A stretch of DNA of 64,000 nucleotides from Mugil cephalus (Eukaryota; Chordata; Actinopteri; Mugiliformes; Mugilidae): the NCBI RefSeq assembly GCF_022458985.1, contig NC_061786.1, positions 23,611,474 through 23,675,473 of the forward strand, written 5' to 3'. The notes below the pieces were generated by a model that searched no databases, was not told where the DNA came from, and worked only from the letters and a program-made list of their open reading frames with translations. Shown here piece by piece: positions 57,301-64,000 of this stretch (positions are counted from its first letter, which is position 1; each line of letters begins with the position of its first letter). Position numbers and translations under genes: made by a program.

Positions 57301-58285
57301 CAGATTTTGTGACTGACTCATCATCTCTGCTCAGGATTAAAAAAACATGGGAACAGACAAAATAATACACAATAAAAAAATAAACCTCCGTCACAGTCAG
57401 AATCCTGAAGCACGGTGATGTCCTGCTCTCTGATAATCCCTGGGTCCATCCCGGAGTCTCCTCCCACCTGGTCACACTTGGTATTTCAGCCTTAAATCTA
57501 ATGATCATCCGATACAGCAGATCATGAACAAGGAAACATCAAGGCTCTGCTACTCTCCCAGGAAAAGACCTAATGATGCCTGGAAAAGGATTAAATCATT
57601 TCACCGAGTCCCAGAGAACCTGAGTCCTCGTCCCAGGGTCTGGAGGTAATACTGCAAAGAGCTGCAGTCACAACGGGACTCGGAGAAGGTCTTTACTGTC
57701 CAGTAGGAGCTTCAGAATAAAGACTGCAGCTTGTGTCTTGTAGCTGGTGGACGTTCAGAGGCTATTTGGGATAAATGAGTTGAAGCATGGAGCTGGAGAT
57801 GTTCTGGTTCATAGTTTCAGGTCGTCTATCTGAACATTTGAACCAGATAATGATCCAAAGCAAGAAAACTAATCTGGGGGATCTGAACCTTCAAATATCT
57901 GATGAAGACATTTTACTGAAGAACGATTCAGTAAAACACAGTCAAGAACTAATTTGTGGTAAAAGGAGAAGTTGAGACGAGACATTTATGTTCATTTAAT
58001 TACTGGTAAAGCTCATTTCCCGCCTCTTCCTTTAGACGCTGGATCCATGTTTCTGTCATAGTTCATAAGGTTTTCAAGGATTTGAACCAAACAAACGTGG
58101 AAGAGACGAGATTGGACATCAGAGGCTGAAGAACGATTCATGCAAAGAGACCAGATGTTTGTGGAAGCTTCTCTGCGTTGTTTTTATTTGTCCCATTCAG
58201 CTGGTTTCCTGTTAGTAACGTGAGGAGTTGAGTTGTGGTTCTTTTGTTCACCATGCATCCTCTCACCTGGTTGAATCCGACCTGA
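57301..58285. other. Intergenic, nothing firm
   Basis: No repeats or coding frames recognised; possibly part of a regulatory block with its neighbours. Confidence 0.4.
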
Positions 58286-58830
58286 ACCTTTCTTTGTGAG
58301 AGTGTGCCGGGTCTCAGCGGGTCTCAGCGGGTCTCAGCGGGGCCCCGGAGCCCGTCGCTGTGTGACAGATAGACTGACAGATCCATCCAGGTGAGAATGT
58401 AGAATAATGCAATCTGTATGGACGGAGTCATCACACGGCTCCATAGGAAACAGGGACGACGTGGCGGCAGGAATGTAGATAAGGAGGTTATGTGTGAGGA
58501 CCAATTTATTTTTCCTGGCAGGGTGGGAAGACCTCGGAGACGCCTTTTCACATGTCCGCCTGACAGCACAAGTCTCAATAATGAAATCCTCTCAAACTGT
58601 ATTTATATCCGGAGACGCTCGGGTCCAGGGAGGTGACATGTGGCTCGATCCGTGGGCTGCTGGATAATGAGGGGCCCCGGTCGGCCCCCGTCTCTTCCCC
58701 ACCTCCTGTTTATCTGCTGCATGTGGAAAACAAGCCCTGGTTCGTTGGTCACATGCTCCGAGCTCATGTTTGGCCTTCGTTCCTCTAAACAACAACAGCT
58801 TCACTGGAGCAAAGCATCATGGGACGGCGT
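58286..58830. promoter_or_regulatory. Candidate conserved non-coding block
   Basis: About 540 bp of high-complexity sequence. It starts with three GGGTCTCAGC units (58,309-58,339) and includes AATAATGCAATCTGTATGGA and CAATAATGAAATCCTCTCAA. It has no stable coding frame and no TE signature. Confidence 0.4.
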
Positions 58831-58844
58831 CTACTTCTGCAGAA

Positions 58845-59245
58845 ATATTTAAGTTCAGTTCAATATCGATAACAACGCAAACTGTCTCAAGACGCTCTAC
58901 AAAGGCATGAAAGAAAAACTCCCTATAACGCTTTGATTCTCTGGTCGTCCATCATGTCTCTGTAGAGGACAACTGGTCTTTAGTGGACGTCCCAGGCTCT
59001 GGTTGCCATGGTAACCATCATATAAACTGTCATTGGCCAAAAAGCACTTGCAGAGAGCTTGTTTGCTCCTTTATTCTGTTCTCTTTGCTTGTTTTGTTTG
59101 TCTGTTTTTGAGGTGATTTTGTGTTTGTGTTTTTATGCATTTTATCTTAATCTTAAACCTATTTTATGTCCCAATGTTAAGCAGTTTGGCTTCACCTGTG
59201 CTTTCTAAATGTGCTATATAAATAAAGTTGATTGATTGATTGATA
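58845..59245. repeat. Retroelement tails (two fragments)
   Basis: 58,850-58,915 is the minus-strand form of an L2-type tail (TCAAGACGCTCTACAAAG). 59,205-59,245 is a plus-strand tail, GTGCTATATAAATAAAGTTG with TTGA repeats. Confidence 0.5.
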
Positions 59246-59299
59246 TCTAGCTCTACTTCTTCTTCTTCTTCTTCTTCTTCATGGTGGATCTGGTGGGAA

Positions 59300-59640
59300 G
59301 AACCATAGATGGTGTTTCCTTCAAAATAAAATCAAATATAAATAAAAATCTATTAAATAAAAAAATTGTAAAACTCAAGTAAAATAACATAAAATTAAAA
59401 TTAAAATCTCATCAAATAAAAAACAGAAAAAAATCAGTAAAACTCAAGTAAAATTAAAATTAAATATAAATAATAAATTTCATAAAATAAAAAAATAGAA
59501 ATAATAAGTAAATCTAATTTAAATAAAACAGAGTAAAATGAATTGAAAATCTAGCAAAATAAAATATTTAATTTAAAAATGTACAAAATGTGAATATGAT
59601 ACAAAAGTAAATATATATTATATCCATAGGAAGGATTAAT
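59300..59640. other. A-rich low-complexity DNA
   Basis: AAATAAAA and AAATTAAA words dominate; no gene. Confidence 0.6.
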
Positions 59641-59926
59641 AGATGAGGAGCAAACAGGTGCATGAACATGAATAAGTTGGAGGAGGAGGAGAGATGTTGA
59701 ACAGTTGGACTGAGTTTAATTTGATTCCTTAAACCTTCGTCTTCTGGTGTTTCTCCTCCAACATCCAAAACAACAACAACAAAAAAACAGCTTCACAATT
59801 ATCCACCAACAATCTGTCTCCATCTTCTCCATCATCTTCTCCATCATCTTCTTCTCCCCTCAGAAGAAAAACCCACTGAACGTCTCAAATAACAGACAAG
59901 AAACAAGCATCGGCTTCTGGATTCCT

Positions 59927-59934
59927 CCACACAC

Positions 59935-59972
<38 letters not shown>

Positions 59973-60046
59973 ACAGCCACACACACACACACACACACAG
60001 ACACACACACACAACACACACACACACAGACACACACACACACACC
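59927..60046. repeat. CA microsatellite
   Basis: CA units with GACA and GCCA breaks. Confidence 0.97.
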
Positions 60047-60128
60047 TCTGTCCATTGTCGACGTCTTCTTCTCTGTTATCAAAGCCAACAGAGGAGGTGT
60101 GTTCTCCCCTGTGTGTGTTTTGTGGTGG

Positions 60129-60130
<2 letters not shown>

Positions 60131-60204
<74 letters not shown>
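60131..60204. repeat. GT microsatellite
   Basis: About 36 perfect GT units. Confidence 0.97.
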
Positions 60205-60208
<4 letters not shown>

Positions 60209-60325
60209 TTAGGATATTTTTACCTCCTCCAGGAGTCGGCTGCCAGCTCAGGGGAAATTAGCATCACACCTGTGTGTAATTGGCTAAATTAGCTTGTCGA
60301 GCTGAGACAGAGGTGGACGGTGAGG
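60205..60325. promoter_or_regulatory. Candidate enhancer-like element with TAAT cluster
   Basis: Four homeodomain-type core sites lie within about 90 bp: GTAATTAGG (60,205), GAAATTAGCATC (60,254), TGTAATTGGC (60,274) and TAAATTAGCTTG (60,284). It is bounded by a GT array on each side. Confidence 0.4.
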
Positions 60326-60409
60326 TGTGTTTCTGTGTGTGTTTGTGTGTGTGTGAGTGTGTTTCAGTGTGTGTGTGTGTGTGTGTGCAGGTAAAAATGT
60401 GTCACACCT

Positions 60410-61345
60410 GTGTTGGAAAATGTGGAAAATGTCGTCCGACACAAACACACACTCTGACACAGTCACGCAACAGAGAGACACGTTAACGCAGGAGAACGAC
60501 ACAAAACAGACGGACAAACACAAACAGAGGAACGACAACAACACACAAACACAGTCGCATGTTTTCCTGCGTTGATACAAACTGAGAAGGAGAAAGAGGT
60601 GAATCTGTGACCTTTTAATTTCGCTGCTGCTCTGACTGGTCTCTTTGTTTCATTTGTGTTGTTGTTTTTCTGCATATTTTTGTGTAATTTATGCCACAAA
60701 TCTTTAAACTGGTTTGGACGTGTCTCATGTTCGTCTCACGTACTCATATATTTCTGAATGAATCACCTGAGAGGAGTGATTCATTCAGATATGCTTCATA
60801 ACAACGATGATCATCTTTGTCTGTAATAAAATGTGAACAAACACAAACAAATGAAAACAGAACCGTCTGTTTGAAGGAGAAAAGTCCTTTTTAAAAATAA
60901 CCTGATTATATGATACTACACTTTATTTCTTTAGCATTTTCCAAGTCAACACCTCAAAGAAAAAATGATTAAGACAATAAAAAACATTCAATTTTAAGCT
61001 TAAACCATGAATGTCTCTCAGATAAAAGCAGGTTTTAGTAAAGATCACTTCCTCCAACCGAGAACGTCTTTAGTTTTCTGGAGCTTAGATAGAACCAGAC
61101 TGATAAGACTGATAAGACTGATTCCTGGTTCTGGTTCTGGTTCTGGTTTAAATCCTGGCAGATGAATTCAGTTGATAAAAGTGTTTTTTAACAGTAGAAA
61201 AGTGTTCGTGTCCTCTGCTGCTCTGGAGACCGTCCCACTGAAACCTACAAACCAAACTCATCTGGACGTGTTGTGTCTGTAAAGACGTTTGCTCCAGGTC
61301 TTTGTCTCTAAATGTCTGGACGAGGGTTTAAAGGCCTCAGACCTG
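60410..61345. other. Intergenic, nothing recognised
   Basis: Short CA runs and a small GGTTCT tandem at about 61,124-61,148. No gene. Confidence 0.4.
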
Positions 61346-61346
61346 T

Positions 61347-61393
61347 GGCCCGTTAGCTCAGCTGTTCAGAGCGTGGTGCTAATAACTCCAAGC
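61347..61393 (+). tRNA. tRNA-Ile(AAT) 5' fragment (pseudogene)
   Basis: The first 47 bases match vertebrate tRNA-Ile(AAU) closely: GGCCCGTTAGCTCAGC, then AGAGCGTGGTGC and TAATAACTCCAAG, covering acceptor 5' strand, D arm and anticodon arm with anticodon AAT. The T arm and the acceptor 3' strand are missing, so it cannot be functional. Confidence 0.75.
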
Positions 61394-61729
61394 TCTGAGC
61401 TTTTAAGGAACCACTCAGGTTTGACCAGAGAAGAAACTGAAAAAAATAAAAATAAATGACGAGGAACCTGAAACAGAAGAAATAAAACTACAGAACCGAA
61501 CCTGAGCATTTAATCCAGGTGTTGTTTTAGTAAATCTGACTCAGAATCAGCCCTGAAGAGAAGAGAGAGTTCACATCAAATCACCTTTGGCTTTGATTTA
61601 ATTTAAAGACAGAATTCACTGGAAAACACAGAAGAAAGTTAATGTCTGATATTTGACGCGTGACAAACTTTTAGCAGATCTAATTTTGATAAAACAAAAC
61701 TTTAAAATCCAGCGGTTGACTTTTATTTG

Positions 61730-61946
61730 TCTAGTGTCAGAGGGTGTACCGCAGGGTTCTGTGTTGGGTCCCTTATTATTCTCAGTTTACGTTCATGATT
61801 TGGGTCAGAATGTGGGCGGAGCTACTGCTCGTTGTCATGCAGGTGATGCAGTGCTACACTGTGCTGCCCCCTCCATCCTGGAGGCTCTTATCAAACTGGT
61901 TTTAATTAACCATCCACACTCAGCTTTTCACCTAAAAGTGCTTTTA
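61730..61946 (+). mobile_element. LINE RT fragment (left part)
   Basis: Encodes EGVPQGSVLGPLLFSVYVHD and then HAGDAVLHC in place of YADDTVIYC. The active-site Asp pair is lost. Interrupted by the SINE at 61,947. Confidence 0.75.
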
Positions 61947-62205
61947 GGGGGCGGCTATGGCTCAGTAGGTAGAGCGGATTGTCCATGAACCGAAGGGTTA
62001 GCGGTTCGATCCCCTGAGTGTCCCATATGCCGAAGTGTCCTTGAGCAAGATACTGAACCCCCAGTTGCTCCCAGTGCAACTGGCACTGGTGTGTGAATGT
62101 GTGTGTGCTTGTGTGAGTGAATGGGTGGATGTGTCTCTGACTGTAAAAGCGCTTTGAGAACCTTTGAGTAGGTAGAAAAGCGCTAAATAAGAGCAAGACC
62201 ATTTT
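61947..62205 (+). mobile_element. tRNA-derived SINE, complete-looking
   Basis: A-box-like TGGCTCAGTAGGTAGAG and B-box GGTTCGATCCC give an internal pol III promoter. The body has GTGTCCTTGAGCAAGATACT and CCCAGTTGCTCCCAGTGCAA; the 3' end is GAAAAGCGCTAAATAAGAGC. A minus-strand fragment of the same family is at 23,150-23,262. Confidence 0.75.
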
Positions 62206-62500
62206 AAATTGTGACAAAACTTTTCAAATAGGTCAAATCCTGAAAACAGCTGAGATGTTACAGCTGAAGGAAGGAAACTAGAGATTCTCTCCTGCTGTAA
62301 ATATCTAGACATATGAATCGATGACTCCTGTCTTCTCAAAAAGCTCAGGTTGAAGTTAGGGTTTTATTTTAGAACGGGAGCTTTTTCTCCTTCGAGGCCA
62401 GAAAGAAAATAATTTCTGGAACCTTTTTACCTCAACGATTTTAGGGATGTTTCATATATGAACGTTCCAGCCTCTGAGAAACGTCACAAACTGTGCAGCT
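62206..62500 (+). mobile_element. LINE RT fragment (right part)
   Basis: Encodes CKYLDI(stop)IDDSC and KKLRLKLGFYFR, the blocks that follow the active site in the LINE begun at 61,730, confirming that the SINE inserted into it. It ends at the minisatellite. Confidence 0.65.
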
Positions 62501-62504
62501 CTGA

Positions 62505-63467
62505 CTCATCACTGTTACTCTGTTACTCTGATACTCTATTACTCTGTTACTCTTTACTCTGTTACTCTGTTACTCTGTTACTCTATTACTCTGTTACTCT
62601 TTACTCTGTTACTCTGTTACTCTTTACTCTGTTACTCTGTTACTCTTTACTCTTTACTCTGTTACTCTGTACTGTTACTCTGTTACTCTGTTACTCTGTT
62701 ACTCTTTACTCTGTTACTCTGTTACTCTTTACTCTGTTACTCTTTACTCTGTACTCTGTACTCTGTTACTCTGTTACTCTGTTACTCTTTACTCTGTTAC
62801 TCTTTGCTCTGTTACTCTGTTACTCTTTACTCTGTTACTCTGTTACTCTTTACTCTGTTACTCTGTTACTCTGTTACTCTTTACTCTGTTACTCTGTTAC
62901 TCTGTTACTCTTTACTCTGTTACTCTTTACTCTGTTACTCTGTTACTCTTTACTCTGTTACTCTTTACTCTGTACTCTGTTACTCTGTTACTCTGTTACT
63001 CTTTACTCTGTTACTCTTTGCTCTGTTACTCTGTTACTCTTTACTCTGTTACTCTGTTACTCTGTTACTCTTTACTCTGTTACTCTTTACTCTGTTACTC
63101 TGTTACTCTTTACTCTGTTACTCTGTTACTCTTTACTCTGTTACTCTGTTACTCTTTACTCTGTTACTCTTTACTCTTTACTCTGTTACTCTGTTACTCT
63201 TTACTCTGTTCCTTTGTTACTCTGTTACTCTTTACTCTGTTACTCTGTTACTCTGTTACTTGTTACTCTGTTACTCTGTTACTCTGTTACTCTTTACTCT
63301 GTTACTCTTTACTCTTTACTCTGTTACTCTTTACTCTTTACTCTGTTACTCTTTACTCTGTTCCTTTGTTACTCTGTTACTCTTTACTCTTTACTCTTTA
63401 CTGTTACTCGTTACTCTGATACTCTTTACTCTTTACTCTTTACTGTTACTCTGTTACTCTTTACTCT
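62505..63467. repeat. TTACTCTG minisatellite, about 1 kb
   Basis: About 125 units of TTACTCTG (8 bp) and TTACTCT (7 bp) in an irregular order, with rare GTTCCTTTG variants. The alternation of 7- and 8-mers keeps long frames open by chance (337 codons in one); these are not genes. Confidence 0.97.
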
Positions 63468-63469
63468 GT

Positions 63470-64000
63470 AATATGTGCTCTTTGCTCAGAGAGCGTCTGT
63501 AACGTTTTATGCTGCTGCTATTTTTAAAATGAGCTCATTGGTCTCAATGGGACTAAACTGGTACAATAAAAATAATCCTGCAGATCAGAAAATAATAATA
63601 ATAATAATAACTAGAGACACGATGCATGGACGATAAGAGAAAAGAAAGTGAAGACCAGGTCCCTGCAGCAGCACTGAAGGACGGTTCAGAGTCTCCTGAT
63701 CCAGATTTATCAGAAACCTTCAAAGTACAAAGAGTTTCTGCCTCCTGAATCCAAACTGGAGAGGGTCCTGGTCTTTACGTCCCATTCTACTCCAGAATCT
63801 CCAGGAACCAGGACTAGACCTGAACCTCACTGAGCCGATGTGGTTCTGTGAGGTCACTGAGATCAGATGGAGTTAGAACCTTTAACCTTTAAAGGAAGGA
63901 GGACCATTTTAATTCTGTTTGAGTCAATGAAGACAAATTGAAACTGGAGTCGTTTCATCTTTTTTGTTAATTACGTGTTGATTCTGCACTGATGTGATTC
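63470..64000. other. Intergenic, nothing recognised
   Basis: Contains a short AAT run (63,594-63,610). No gene or repeat family is identified. Confidence 0.4.

Noticed and set aside
62458..63471. 337-codon and overlapping 232-codon frames
   Set aside because: They are translations of the TTACTCT(G) minisatellite in several frames.

Overview
The window is teleost fish nuclear DNA, probably from a percomorph. It is intron-rich and full of long CA/TG arrays. It carries fish-type non-LTR retrotransposons (L2, CR1/Rex1-like, Tx1-like), Tc1, hAT and PIF/Harbinger relics, and tRNA-derived SINEs. No prokaryotic operon, CRISPR array or rRNA gene is visible.

One protein-coding gene can be reconstructed with confidence. 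It runs on the minus strand from a TATA-containing promoter near 32.96 kb to a stop codon at 14,407. I assembled a non-coding first exon and nine coding exons by eye; every junction has a GT donor, an AG acceptor and a matching phase, giving a 2,293-residue protein. Its 5.2-kb central exon encodes a SecA-type ATPase/helicase motor, the fold of the bacterial preprotein translocase, here in a spliced vertebrate gene. The N-terminus starts Met-Gly-Asn (possible myristoylation) and is followed by a Cys-containing module and a charged helix. After the motor come a hydrophobic module, an OTU-protease-like Cys motif and a DHIPP...DHHR motif resembling bacterial toxin-type nuclease modules. Only the motor assignment is firm.

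A second, broken copy lies at 39.2-50.8 kb in the same orientation. It keeps the promoter, the 5' exon, part of the motor exon and a last-exon homologue. It has lost exons 3, 4 and 6-9 and about 450 codons of the motor, and carries a 245-bp insertion. Blocks upstream of each promoter also match (about 33-35.6 kb and 51-56.3 kb), so this is a tandem segmental duplication of about 20 kb later filled with transposons.

Layout: 1-14 kb is intergenic with simple repeats, a 1.1-kb minisatellite, a Tc1 relic, a LINE relic and islands of complex sequence between CA/TG arrays that look like conserved non-coding elements. 14.4-33 kb is the SecA-like gene, with nested LINEs in its third intron. 33-39 kb is LINE and LTR-like debris and a CT minisatellite. 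39-51 kb is the degenerate paralogue with Harbinger and L2 elements. 51-57 kb is LINE debris and duplicated flank. 57-64 kb is intergenic, with candidate regulatory islands, a tRNA-Ile fragment, a SINE nested in a LINE, and a 1-kb minisatellite.

All repeat families, splice sites and domains were recognised by eye and memory; no search was run.
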